Below, one piece after another: positions 51,845-60,650 of a stretch of DNA of 64,000 nt. Every line of letters begins with the position of its first letter. Position 1 is the stretch's first letter. This stretch comes from Roseomonas mucosa (GTDB taxonomy: Bacteria; Pseudomonadota; Alphaproteobacteria; Acetobacterales; Acetobacteraceae). The notes beneath the pieces were generated by a model, which did no database searches, was not told the DNA's origin, and saw nothing but the letters and a program-made list of their open reading frames with translations. The stretch covers positions 124,001 through 188,000 of the forward strand of contig CAMDWG010000007.1 of assembly GCA_945878375.1 (NCBI GenBank), in the 5' to 3' direction. Both the position numbers and the translations under genes were made by a program.

Positions 51845-52798
51845 TCAGACGGCGAGGGTCGCCGGGTGGAACAGCTCCTCTGGCGCGACATCGCGCGGGG
51901 CGAGCCCGTCGGCCTTCGCGTAGCGGCACATGGCCGCCAGCTCGTCGCGGTTGCGCGTGAAGCCGTAGGGCCAGGGATCGCCGCCCATCAGCGCCGTCTG
52001 CCGCTCCACCTCCGACGCCAGCCAGGGGAGCGACACGCGCAGCACATTCACCATCGCAAGCTCAGCCAGCGCCATCGCCTTGGCCGCGGCGAAGGCGCGG
52101 ACCAGCGCCAGGGCGAGGTCCGGGTGGCGTTCGGCGACATCGCGGCGGATGGCGATGCAATGCATGATCGGGAAGAAGCCGGTCGCGCGGAAATAGGCTT
52201 CCTCCGCCGCGCGCGTGTCGGCGAACAACCGCGCGAGGGGCGCGCTGCGATCCAGGAAACAGGCGGGCGCACGCGGGCCGATGAAGGCGTCGATCCGGCC
52301 TTCGGCCAGCGCCGCTTCAAGCGTGTCGCCCGCGCCGATCGGCTGCACGTCGAAGCCGTCCGGCAGCGCGATGGCGGTGCGTTCGCCGCCCGAACGCCAA
52401 TGTATGCCGCGCGTGTCCACGCCATACTGTTCCCGCAGCATCCCGCGCACCCAGAGCGCGGCGGTCTGCTGGTATTCGGGGATGCCGATGATGCGGCCGG
52501 CCAGATCCTCGGGCCGCGCGATACCGCGATCCGTGCGGATGTAGATCGCGTTGTGGCGGAAGGAGCGGGATGGATAGACGGGAATCCCGATGTAGCGGCT
52601 GTCGCCGCGCGCCACGGAGAGGATGTGGCTCGACATCGAAAGTTCGGTAATCTCATGCGTCGCGTCGCGCATGGCGATGCGGAACAGCTCCTCCGGCTCG
52701 CCGGCCAGGGTCGCGATCTCGAAGCCTTCCACCTTCACCCGCCCGTCATGGAGGGGGCGGGTGCGGTCGGAGAGGGTGCTGGCAAGCGTCAGGGTCAT
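51845..52798 (-). CDS. 4,5-dihydroxyphthalate decarboxylase-like / binding-protein-fold protein
   Basis: 317 residues without a signal peptide. It has the periplasmic-binding-protein fold of the family annotated as 4,5-dihydroxyphthalate decarboxylase (Pht5-like): RVKVEGFEI near the N-terminus, ITELSMSSHIL, IGIPVYPSRSFRHNAIYI, and LAGRIIGIPEYQQTAALWVRG. Members of this group decarboxylate aromatic acids, and many relatives have unknown substrates. The stop codon of the upstream Mo-hydroxylase gene (52795) overlaps its start, so it is co-expressed with that enzyme; an aromatic or heterocyclic acid pathway is plausible. Confidence 0.7.
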   Translation of the reverse strand: MTLTLASTLSDRTRPLHDGRVKVEGFEIATLAGEPEELFRIAMRDATHEITELSMSSHILSVARGDSRYIGIPVYPSRSFRHNAIYIRTDRGIARPEDLAGRIIGIPEYQQTAALWVRGMLREQYGVDTRGIHWRSGGERTAIALPDGFDVQPIGAGDTLEAALAEGRIDAFIGPRAPACFLDRSAPLARLFADTRAAEEAYFRATGFFPIMHCIAIRRDVAERHPDLALALVRAFAAAKAMALAELAMVNVLRVSLPWLASEVERQTALMGGDPWPYGFTRNRDELAAMCRYAKADGLAPRDVAPEELFHPATLAV

Positions 52799-54933
52799 GT
52801 TGCGCGTTCAATATTGTCAGGGGTGAAGGGCCAATGGCGCAGGCGGACGCCCAGCGCATCGGCGATGCCATTGGCGATGGCGCCGATCACCGGGCCCATG
52901 CTGGCCTCGCCGGCACCAAGCGGCGGCGCTTCGGGCCGCGCGATGATCTCCACCGCGACCTGCGGCACATCGGAGAAACGCAGGATCGGGTAGCGCTCCC
53001 AGGCATCCGATGTGATGGCGCGGCTGTCGTGGCGCACGGCTTCCAGCAGGCACATGGAGACCGCCTGGATCGCGCCGCCTTCCATCTGGTTGGCAACGCC
53101 GTCGGGGTTGATGACCTCTCCCACATCGCAGGCCAGCCACAGGCGGCGGCAGCGCACGCGTTCCGCGCACGCCACCTCCGCCACCGCCGCGCACCAGGCG
53201 CCGGTACCCTTGTAGCGCGCGACGCCGAGGCCGTAGCCCACGCCCTCCGCCTTCGCGCGCGTCTCCCACCCCGCCATCTGCGCAACGCGGGACAACACGT
53301 CGCGGGCGCGCGCATCGTCGAGGTGCCGCAGCCGGTGCGCCAGCGGATCCTCGCCAGCCAGCGCGGCGATCTCATCCATCACGCTCTCGATCGCCCAGAC
53401 ATTCACCAGCGCGCCGAGGCCGCGCAGTGCGCTGGCGCGGATCGGCATGTCCAGCACGCGATGCATCGCCACCTTCCGCGCCGGGGCGCGATAGGCGGGC
53501 ACGGCGTTGCGCTCGATCCCACCGCCCGCCGCCGGCGGCGGGTTGATCGCGACCGGCACGGGGAAGGGCTCGGCGAGGTAGGAGGCCGCAAGCAGCGTCG
53601 GGTCCTTGCCGCGTCCGGGGCGGGAGGAATGGCCGTTCGAGATGCCGTCCTGCGTCCAGCGCAGCAGCATGCCGGCCTGATCGGCCTCCGCCTCGATCTC
53701 CACCAGCATGGCGGGGGAGAAGGGCGACCAGCCGAGTTCCTCAGCGCGGTTCCATTGCACGCGCACGGGTGTGGCGGGGTGCGCACGCGCGATCAGCGCG
53801 GCATCCAGCGCGACATCGTCGGCGCCGTTATGGCCATAGCAGCCCGCACCTTCGACATGGTGGACAAGGATCGCCTCGGCCGGCAGGCGCAGCGCCTTCG
53901 CGAGGTCGGCGCGGAGGTTGTAGATGCCTTGGCTGTGGCTCCAGACCTCCATCGTCGCGCCGTCCCAGCGCGCGACGGCGCAGGACGGCCCGATCGAGCC
54001 ATGGGCCAGGAAGGGGCGGAAGAAGGCGGCCTGCACGCGATGCGCGGGGGCGGGCGTCTCCAACTGCGTTTCCGCCACGATGCTGGTCTGGCGCGGGGTG
54101 GCGCGGAGCCAGGCTTCCAGCGCGGCGTCTTGCGGCAGCGTGTCGCGTTCGTCCCACACCGCGCGGCGGGCCAGGCGCTCGGCGGCGGCTTCGGCGTGGT
54201 GTTCCTGCGCCGCGACGGCGGCCAGCACGCTGCCGTCGCGGAACAGCGTCGCGCCACCGGGCAGCGCGCCGTCCTTCACCTCGACCAGCCGCGCCGCGCG
54301 GGACGGGGGCCGGACCATGCGGGCATGCAGCATGCCCGGCAGGCGCATGTCGTGCACATAGCGCGCCACGCCAAACAGCTTGTCCGGCAGGTCGATGCGC
54401 GCGGCGGAAGTGCCGGCGATGCGGCGCTGGTCGGCGCGCTTCGGCTGCGCGTCCGGCGAAGCCTCCACTGCCAGCAGCGCGTCATCCGCCATCGCCCAGT
54501 AGCTGCCCAGCACGCGGCCATCGGGCGCGACGAAATCGCCATCCCGCACCGCGATCTCCTCCGCCGGCACGCCGCTGCGCTGCGCGACGACACCGACGAA
54601 AATGCGGCGCGCATCGGCGCAGGCATGGCGCAGCGCGACGCCGCATTCCTGCACGCTGAGGCTGCCGGATGTCACCGCCTCATCCGGGCTGGTCGGTGTC
54701 GAGGCCGGCTGCACGCGCAGGCGCCCGAGCGGCACATCCAGCTCATCCGCGCCCATCTGCGCGAGTGCGGTCAGGATGCCCTGGCCGAGTTCGACCTTGC
54801 CGGGGCGGATGGTGACGAAGCCCTCCGCATGGAAGGATAGCCAGCAATCCAGCCGGCGGTTCACATGCAGGCTGCCGGGCAGCTTCGGCTTGTCGTCGCC
54901 GCCCTCGGCCGCGATGCGGAAAGCGAGGTTCAT
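52795..54933 (-). CDS. Molybdenum hydroxylase large subunit (isoquinoline 1-oxidoreductase-like)
   Basis: 712 residues from ATG 54933. It belongs to the aldehyde oxidase/xanthine dehydrogenase family, IorB/NicB-like group. RPGKVELGQGILTALAQM and TSGSLSVQECGVALRHA come first, then the substrate channel and cofactor region with GCYGHNGADDVALDAAL and RNAVPAYRAPAR. The C-terminal LGAGEASMGPVIGAIANGIADALG contains the catalytic Glu position. It hydroxylates a carbon next to a ring nitrogen, or an aldehyde, using water. It overlaps the 2Fe-2S subunit gene by ATGA. Confidence 0.88.
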   Translation of the reverse strand: MNLAFRIAAEGGDDKPKLPGSLHVNRRLDCWLSFHAEGFVTIRPGKVELGQGILTALAQMGADELDVPLGRLRVQPASTPTSPDEAVTSGSLSVQECGVALRHACADARRIFVGVVAQRSGVPAEEIAVRDGDFVAPDGRVLGSYWAMADDALLAVEASPDAQPKRADQRRIAGTSAARIDLPDKLFGVARYVHDMRLPGMLHARMVRPPSRAARLVEVKDGALPGGATLFRDGSVLAAVAAQEHHAEAAAERLARRAVWDERDTLPQDAALEAWLRATPRQTSIVAETQLETPAPAHRVQAAFFRPFLAHGSIGPSCAVARWDGATMEVWSHSQGIYNLRADLAKALRLPAEAILVHHVEGAGCYGHNGADDVALDAALIARAHPATPVRVQWNRAEELGWSPFSPAMLVEIEAEADQAGMLLRWTQDGISNGHSSRPGRGKDPTLLAASYLAEPFPVPVAINPPPAAGGGIERNAVPAYRAPARKVAMHRVLDMPIRASALRGLGALVNVWAIESVMDEIAALAGEDPLAHRLRHLDDARARDVLSRVAQMAGWETRAKAEGVGYGLGVARYKGTGAWCAAVAEVACAERVRCRRLWLACDVGEVINPDGVANQMEGGAIQAVSMCLLEAVRHDSRAITSDAWERYPILRFSDVPQVAVEIIARPEAPPLGAGEASMGPVIGAIANGIADALGVRLRHWPFTPDNIERAT

Positions 54934-55394
54934 GGTGCAGCCATCTCCCCCGCCGCGCGCAGCACGGCCCGGACGATCCGGTTGTGACTGCCGCAGCGGC
55001 AGAGATGCGGATCGAGCGCGTCCTTCACCTGCGCCTCCGTCGGGTGCTGCGCGCGCCGCAGCAGCGCGAGCGACGCCATCAGGATTCCCGACAGGCAATA
55101 GCCGCATTGCCCCGCCTGCAGGTCGAGGAAGGCGCGCTGCAAGGGATGCGGCACATCCGGCGTGCCGAGCCCTTCCAGCGTCTCCACGCGCTTCCCCGCC
55201 ACGGCGGCGACGGGCAGCGTGCAGGCATAAGCCGGCACGCCATCCACCAGCACCACGCAGGCGCCGCATTGTTCCGCGCCGCAGCCGAAGCGCGGGCCGG
55301 ACAGCCCAAGCGGGCCGCGCAGCGCGGCCAACAGGTTGGCGTCGTCCTCGATCGCCGGCGCGACAGCCGCGCCGTTCAGCGTGAATCCCGCCAT
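54930..55394 (-). CDS. (2Fe-2S) subunit of molybdenum hydroxylase
   Basis: 154 residues. Cluster 1 is plant-ferredoxin-like with FGCGAEQCGAC and YACTLP; cluster 2 is GQCGYCLSG with CRCGSHNRI near the C-terminus. This is the small subunit of IorAB/NicAB-type enzymes and carries electrons from the Mo cofactor. Start and stop overlap its neighbours on both sides, so Bug, small subunit, large subunit and decarboxylase-like gene form one tight leftward operon. Confidence 0.93.
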   Translation of the reverse strand: MAGFTLNGAAVAPAIEDDANLLAALRGPLGLSGPRFGCGAEQCGACVVLVDGVPAYACTLPVAAVAGKRVETLEGLGTPDVPHPLQRAFLDLQAGQCGYCLSGILMASLALLRRAQHPTEAQVKDALDPHLCRCGSHNRIVRAVLRAAGEMAAP

Positions 55395-56365
55395 CAGGTC
55401 GGCGTCATGCGCGCCATGCGAATGAACTCTGCCTGGCGGGCGATATCCTGGCGCAGGAACGCGTCGAATTGCGGGATGCTCATCGGCATGGGCTGCGCGC
55501 CGAGGCGTGCCTGCGCGTCGCGCGTGGCGGGCAGGCCGAGGATGCGGGTGACCTCCGCATTCAGCCGCTCACGGATCGGCGCGGGGGTGGCGGCGGGCGC
55601 CATCAGGCCGAGCCAGATGGACGCCTCATAGCCCGCCAGCGTCTCCGCCACCGTGGGCAGTTCGGGCAGCAGGGGGCTGCGCTGCGGGCCGGTGGTGGCC
55701 AGGCCGCGCACGCGACCGCCCACGATCTGCTCGCGCATCGTCGGGATGGCGTCGAACATGATGGGCACCTGGCCGGAGATCAGTGCCGTGCGCGCCTCAT
55801 TCGATCCGCGGAAGGGCACATGCGTCGCGGTGGCGCCGGCCATGGCCAGGAACACCTCGCCAGCCACGTGATACGGCGTGCCGGGGCCGGAGGACGCGTA
55901 GTCGTACTTGCCGGGATTGGCCTTCAGCAGCGCGACCAGCTCGGGCAGCGTCCGCGCCGGGATGGAGGGGTGGATGGCCAGCACATGGTGCGCGATGTTG
56001 ATCGCGGCGACCGGGGCGAGGTCCGTCATCAGGCGATAGGGACGGTTGGGGATCAGCGTCTCATTTGCCGTATGGGTGTTGGACATCAGCAACAGCGTGT
56101 AGCCATCGGGGGCCGATTTCGCGACGGCGTCGGTGCCGATCACCGCGCCCGCGCCGGGGCGGTTTTCCACCACGAAGGGCTGGCCAAGCGCGGCCTGCAG
56201 CGGTTCCGACAGGAAGCGCGCGGCGACGTCGGCGGACCCGCCGAGGCCGAAGGGCACCACGATGCGCACCGGCCGCGCGGGCCATTGCGCCTGGGCGCGG
56301 GCGGCGCCCGGCAGCAGGGCGGGCAGGGCAAGGGCGCTGGCGATCACCACGCGGCGACGGATCAT
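55394..56365 (-). CDS. Bug-family periplasmic binding protein
   Basis: 323 residues from ATG 56365 with GAGGAGG 8 bases upstream. A signal peptide (MIRRRVVIASALALPALLPG) precedes WPARPVRIVVPFGLGGSADV and VVENRPGAGAVIGTDAVAKS, both standard for Bug proteins. It opens the Mo-hydroxylase operon, which implies that its ligand is the enzyme's substrate or a precursor. No tctA/tctB is adjacent, so it must use a permease pair encoded elsewhere or act as a sensor. Confidence 0.9.
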   Translation of the reverse strand: MIRRRVVIASALALPALLPGAARAQAQWPARPVRIVVPFGLGGSADVAARFLSEPLQAALGQPFVVENRPGAGAVIGTDAVAKSAPDGYTLLLMSNTHTANETLIPNRPYRLMTDLAPVAAINIAHHVLAIHPSIPARTLPELVALLKANPGKYDYASSGPGTPYHVAGEVFLAMAGATATHVPFRGSNEARTALISGQVPIMFDAIPTMREQIVGGRVRGLATTGPQRSPLLPELPTVAETLAGYEASIWLGLMAPAATPAPIRERLNAEVTRILGLPATRDAQARLGAQPMPMSIPQFDAFLRQDIARQAEFIRMARMTPT

Positions 56366-56584
56366 GGAAGTCCTCCTCGGTCTGGTTGGACGGAAGGATC
56401 GTGCGCCCGGCGCGGTTCGGCAAGACCAGGGTGGAATGGGGCGCCAAATGAGGGGTCCTGGCGGGTCAGCCCATGCGCGGCCTGCCGATGGCACGCCCGC
56501 GGCGCGACGCATAAGCGCCGGCGGCTGACGGATTGACGCGGCGGCGCGGTCGCGCAAGCTGGACGCAAGACGAAGGACATCTCC

Positions 56585-57382
56585 ATGCCCGACAGCGCGG
56601 CCGACCGTTTCCGTATCCGCTCCCTCCGCGACCGTGTGACGCCGGAGGAATGGCAGGCCCGAATCGACCTCGCGGCCTGCTACCGGCTGATGGAGATCTA
56701 CGGCATGTCGGATATGGGCGCGAACCATGTCTCGCTCGCCGTGCCGGGGGAAGAAGGGGCCTTCCTGATCAACGCCTACGGGATGCTGTATGAGGAGATC
56801 ACGGCATCTTCCCTGGTGAAGATCGACGTCCACGGCAACACGCTGATGCGGCCGGAATTCACCGATGGCTCGACCTATGGCGTAAACCGCGCCGGCTTCG
56901 TGATCCATGGCGCGATCCATGCGGCGAAGCCCGACTACACCTGCATCATCCACACCCACACCTGGGCGGGGATGGCGGTGTCGTCGCTGGAATGCGGCCT
57001 GCTGCCGATGAACCAGACCTCGATGCGCTTCGCGAAGATCGGCTACCACGATTACGAAGGCGTCGTGCTCGACATGTCGATGCAGGAGAAGCTGGTGCGC
57101 GACCTGGGCGATTTCCCCGCGCTGATCCTGCGGAACCACGGCCTGCTGACGGTCGGCCGCACGATCGGGGAAGCGTTCAACTGGATGCATCGGCTGGAGC
57201 TGTCCTGCAAGGCGCAGCTCGCCGCGCAGGCCACGGGCCAGAAGCTCGTCGAGGTGCCGGCGCAGGTGGTCGAGGAGACCTGGAACAACTACCAGCCCGG
57301 CACGCGCCGCCCCTATGGCGTCATGGAATGGCCGGCGCTGCTGCGGAAGCTGGACCGGATCGACCCCAGCTTCCGCGAATGA
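56585..57382 (+). CDS. Class II aldolase/adducin-family protein
   Basis: 265 residues. The family zinc site is visible in IIHTHTWAGMAV and the later LILRNHGLLTVG; MGANHVSLAVPGEEGAFLI lies in the N-terminal part. The group includes fuculose-phosphate aldolase, ribulose-phosphate epimerase and decarboxylating relatives. It is divergent from the Bug/Mo-hydroxylase operon (219-base gap with no recognised site) and convergent with the next gene. The reaction is not determinable. Confidence 0.82.
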   Translation: MPDSAADRFRIRSLRDRVTPEEWQARIDLAACYRLMEIYGMSDMGANHVSLAVPGEEGAFLINAYGMLYEEITASSLVKIDVHGNTLMRPEFTDGSTYGVNRAGFVIHGAIHAAKPDYTCIIHTHTWAGMAVSSLECGLLPMNQTSMRFAKIGYHDYEGVVLDMSMQEKLVRDLGDFPALILRNHGLLTVGRTIGEAFNWMHRLELSCKAQLAAQATGQKLVEVPAQVVEETWNNYQPGTRRPYGVMEWPALLRKLDRIDPSFRE

Positions 57383-57398
57383 TGATCGAAGGCAGCGC

Positions 57399-58055
57399 TT
57401 AGTTTCCGAACAACCGCTGGAAGCGCAGCATCAGCTCCGGCAGCGTCAGGCCCGGCTGCGCCGCGGCCGGCGCGCTGCCTTCCGGCACCCGCACGCGGTA
57501 GCGCGCCAGCGCATCCCGCGTGCGCTCCAGCCGCAGCTCCACCGGCTCCGCCCGGTCCGAGCTCGCGCCGTAGCCGACCATGCGGACCAGCACCGAGGAA
57601 GCGGCGGCAAGTTCGTCCGCCGCGCGGGCCTGGTCCTCGGGCTTCGGCAGGCAGACCAGGCTGCGGCCTTCCAGCGTGCAGGGCATCTCGAAGAACCGGT
57701 TGGGCGGAAAGCGCAGCTGCGCCGTGCCGGTCAGCGCCAGCAGCCCGCGCTGCGCGCCTTCCAGCGTCAGGTCCCGCGCCGCGACGACGGGCACCAGCCG
57801 CCCGCCGCGATCCTGCACCTCCAGCAGCAGGGACGCCGTGGCGGCGCCGGCCGCGCGTTCCACCGGCTCCCGGTGGCGCAGCTGGCAATCGGCGCGGTCG
57901 GTCATCCGGTCTGCGATGCAGGCCAGGCGCCAGCTGCCGATCTCCTCGGGCGGGACGCCCGACAGGCTGCCGGTCTGCGCCGCCGCCGGTCCGGCGAGGG
58001 TGGCGAAAAGAAGGGCGAGGGCGGGCAGGTTGCGGCGGGTCATGAGGCGATACAT
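57399..58055 (-). CDS. Exported protein, possibly IalB-like
   Basis: 218 residues from ATG 58055 (ATG 58043 also possible). A signal peptide (NLPALALLFATLAGPAAAQ) is followed by EIGSWRLACIADRM and CQLRH, then a beta-rich stretch and FEMPCTLEGRSLVCLP. The spacing of Trp and paired cysteines is reminiscent of invasion-associated locus B proteins, but similarity is weak. The C-terminus is Ala/Pro-rich. It is probably periplasmic; function unknown. It ends 16 bases from the aldolase stop. Confidence 0.55.
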   Translation of the reverse strand: MYRLMTRRNLPALALLFATLAGPAAAQTGSLSGVPPEEIGSWRLACIADRMTDRADCQLRHREPVERAAGAATASLLLEVQDRGGRLVPVVAARDLTLEGAQRGLLALTGTAQLRFPPNRFFEMPCTLEGRSLVCLPKPEDQARAADELAAASSVLVRMVGYGASSDRAEPVELRLERTRDALARYRVRVPEGSAPAAAQPGLTLPELMLRFQRLFGN

Positions 58056-58163
58056 AGCGAGCGCCGCGTCCCGGTTCCATGCCGCCGCCGATCCAACCCA
58101 TCGCACCGCGCCGCATTGACGCGCTCCATTGACGCCTTGGGCCCCAGGCGGCACCTGATCCGC

Positions 58164-58820
58164 ATGCCCAAGCTCCAGGCCGCCCAGATCGCCGTCACCC
58201 CCTTCCAGCAGAACTGCGCCCTGATCTGGGACGCGGAGACGGGGCGCGGCGCCGTGATCGACCCGGGCGGCGACGTGCCGCGCATCCTGGCCGCCATCGC
58301 CCGCGCCGGCTGCACGGTGGACCGAATCCTGCTGACCCACGGCCATCTGGACCATGCCGGCGGCGCTGCGGCCCTGAAGCAGGCGCTGGAGGCGCAGCAG
58401 GGCGCGCCCGTGCCGATCGAGGGCCCGGACCGCCGCGACGCCCCTTTGCTCGCCGGCATTGCGGCCCAGGCGGCCCAATACGGGATCGAGGGGCTGGAGG
58501 ATTGCACCCCCGACCATTGGCTGGAGGAAGGGCAGACGGTTTCCATCGCCGGGCAGGATTTCGCCGTGCTGCATTGCCCTGGCCACACGCCGGGGCACAT
58601 CGTCTTCGTCTCCGCCGCGCTCGGCCTGGCGGTGGTGGGGGATGTGCTGTTCCGCGGCTCCGTCGGCCGGACGGATTTCCCCTATGGCGACCACGACGCG
58701 CTGATCGCCTCCATCACCGGCAAGCTGCTGCCGCTGGGGGATGAGTTGCGCTTCCTGTGCGGCCACGGCCCAGGTTCGACCTTCGGCGAGGAACGGCGGT
58801 CCAATCCCTTCCTGAGATAG
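58164..58820 (+). CDS. MBL-fold hydrolase (glyoxalase II / YcbL-like)
   Basis: 218 residues. The metal-binding motif is LLTHGHLDHAGG, followed by LHCPGHTPGHIVF, VVGDVLFRGSVGRTDFPYG and a final FLCGHGPGSTFGEER, the order seen in single-domain glyoxalase II-like enzymes. It likely hydrolyses a thioester such as S-lactoylglutathione in the cytoplasm. It is convergent with the SIMPL-domain gene, 9 bases apart. Confidence 0.88.
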   Translation: MPKLQAAQIAVTPFQQNCALIWDAETGRGAVIDPGGDVPRILAAIARAGCTVDRILLTHGHLDHAGGAAALKQALEAQQGAPVPIEGPDRRDAPLLAGIAAQAAQYGIEGLEDCTPDHWLEEGQTVSIAGQDFAVLHCPGHTPGHIVFVSAALGLAVVGDVLFRGSVGRTDFPYGDHDALIASITGKLLPLGDELRFLCGHGPGSTFGEERRSNPFLR

Positions 58821-58829
58821 GGCCGCGCG

Positions 58830-59510
58830 TCACCGGGGCCGAAGAACCACCACCGCCTCCACCGTCGTGCTGACCACGATATCCTCGGCCACCGCGGCGG
58901 GCGGCGGGCCGGCGGCGGCGCGCATCGCGGGCATGGCCATCGGCATGGGGCGCGGGGCGCGGTCCGGGGCGTCGATCCGCACGTCCCGCAGCCCCGCCAC
59001 CTGCAGGCCGAGCTGCGCGGCCACCGCATCCGCCCGGCGCCGCAGCGCATCCAGGGCGAGGCGCGCCGCTTCCTCCCGCGCTTGCCGCGCGGTCTCCCGC
59101 GTCAGTTGCCAATGGAGCTGCGACACCGCCATCCCCTGCTGCTGCAAGGCGCCTGCGAGGTCCAGCAGCGCCGCGCCATCCGCGCCGCGCAGGGTCAGAA
59201 GCTGGCTGGCCTGCCAGGCGCGGCCTTCCTCCACGCGGTTGGTCCAGTAGCCGCCTGTGGCCACCCGCACCCCCGGCGCCGCCCGGGCGCGGTCCAGGGC
59301 GGCGGCGATGGCGCGGTTCACCGCCTCCTGCGCCGCGGCGGCGGAGCCGGCGCGGGCCTCGGCGCGCAGCGTGGCGACGATCTCATCCGGGGCGCGCGTG
59401 ACCTCCGCGCTCTCGCCCAGATGCAACAAAGTCTCGGCCAGCTGGGCGGCGGGCTGGGCAAGGGCGGCCGGCGGCGCGAGCAGGGCCAGCAGGACGAACA
59501 GGCGACGCAT
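58830..59510 (-). CDS. SIMPL-domain (DUF541) exported protein
   Basis: 226 residues with a GGAGG site 6 bases before ATG 59510. A signal peptide (RRLFVLLALLAPPAALAQ) is followed by LLHLGESAEVTRAPDEIVATL and a helical VNRAIAAALDRARAAPGV. GGYWTNRVEEGRAWQASQLL comes next, and ARLALDALRRRADAVAAQLG precedes a C-terminal strand. This is the layout of periplasmic SIMPL/DUF541 proteins (BP26-like), which assemble into rings in some species. Role unknown. Confidence 0.85.
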   Translation of the reverse strand: MRRLFVLLALLAPPAALAQPAAQLAETLLHLGESAEVTRAPDEIVATLRAEARAGSAAAAQEAVNRAIAAALDRARAAPGVRVATGGYWTNRVEEGRAWQASQLLTLRGADGAALLDLAGALQQQGMAVSQLHWQLTRETARQAREEAARLALDALRRRADAVAAQLGLQVAGLRDVRIDAPDRAPRPMPMAMPAMRAAAGPPPAAVAEDIVVSTTVEAVVVLRPR

Positions 59511-59669
59511 CGCGATCCTCCATCTCGGGGCTGGCAGGGGGCGCCCGCCGCATGGCGGCAGCATGGCATGGAACGGGCCGCAGGTTGACGCGCCGCGCGG
59601 CCCGGCCGACGGTTCTTTTCTTTCAATGCGGGCCCGCGAAGAGGCCGCTTGGAGCGGAGGACACAGCCC

Positions 59670-60650
59670 ATGAAGCGTCGCGCAATACTCACCACCGCCA
59701 TGGCCGCCGCGGGGCTGGGCCTGCCCAGCCTCGCCCGCGCGCAGGCCTGGCCGACGCGCCCGGTGCGGATTGTCGAGCCGGGTGCGCCCGGCGGCGGCAA
59801 CGACACCACGATCCGCGTCTTTGCCCATCACCTGGAACAGGCGCTCGGCCAGCCCGTGCCGGTGGATAACCGCCCGGGCGCGGGCGGGCGGATCGGCGTG
59901 GAGCAGGCCTTCCGCGCAGCGCCCGACGGATCGACGCTGCTGCTCGGCAATGCCGGGTCGAACGGGGTGAATGCCGCGCTGTATCGCGACCTGCCCTATG
60001 ACCTGGAACGCGACTTCACGCCGATCTCGCTGCTGGTCACCGGCCCGAACGCGCTGGTGGTGAACCCGCGCATCTTCCCCGTCTCCACCGTGCGGGAACT
60101 GGTCGAGGCGATCCGCGCCAAGCCGCCCGGCCACTACAATTACGGCAGCGGTGGTGTCGGCTCCTCCGCCCATTTCTCGGCGGAGCTGTTCAAGCTGATG
60201 ACGGGCGTGGACATGGTGCATGTGCCCTATCGCGGCGCGCCGGCCATGGCGCAGGCCGTGCTGGGCGGCGATGCGCCCTTCCTGATCGGCAACCTGGTCA
60301 ATGTGATGCCCTTCGTGCGCCGCAACGAGGTGAAGCTGCTGGCCGTGACGGGGCTGGAGCGGTGGCCGGACCTGCCCGATGTGCCGACGCTGAATGAAAG
60401 CGGCCTGCCGGGCTATGAGACCATCGCCTGGTCCGCGCTGTTTGGACCCCCCGGCCTGCCGCAGCCGATCGTGCAGCGCCTGGTGCCCGAATTGCAGCGG
60501 ATCGGCCGCCTGCCCGATGTGATCGAGCGGGTGAAGCTGATCGGCGGGCAGGTCGTCACCAGTACGCCGGAGGTTCTGGCCGCCCGCGTGCGCGCTGATA
60601 TCGCCAAGTGGCGCGACCTGGCCCAGCGCGCCAATATTCGGGCCGAATGA
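59670..60650 (+). CDS. Bug-family periplasmic binding protein
   Basis: 326 residues from ATG 59670 with GGAGG 9 bases upstream. The signal peptide KRRAILTTAMAAAGLGLPSL precedes WPTRPVRIVEPGAPGGGND, VDNRPGAGGRIGVEQAFRAA and LPYDLERDFTPISLL. This is a standard Bug protein. It is translationally coupled to the downstream enolase-superfamily gene (ATGA overlap), so the ligand is probably an acid sugar or related compound handled by that enzyme. No TctAB genes are adjacent. Confidence 0.92.
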   Translation: MKRRAILTTAMAAAGLGLPSLARAQAWPTRPVRIVEPGAPGGGNDTTIRVFAHHLEQALGQPVPVDNRPGAGGRIGVEQAFRAAPDGSTLLLGNAGSNGVNAALYRDLPYDLERDFTPISLLVTGPNALVVNPRIFPVSTVRELVEAIRAKPPGHYNYGSGGVGSSAHFSAELFKLMTGVDMVHVPYRGAPAMAQAVLGGDAPFLIGNLVNVMPFVRRNEVKLLAVTGLERWPDLPDVPTLNESGLPGYETIAWSALFGPPGLPQPIVQRLVPELQRIGRLPDVIERVKLIGGQVVTSTPEVLAARVRADIAKWRDLAQRANIRAE

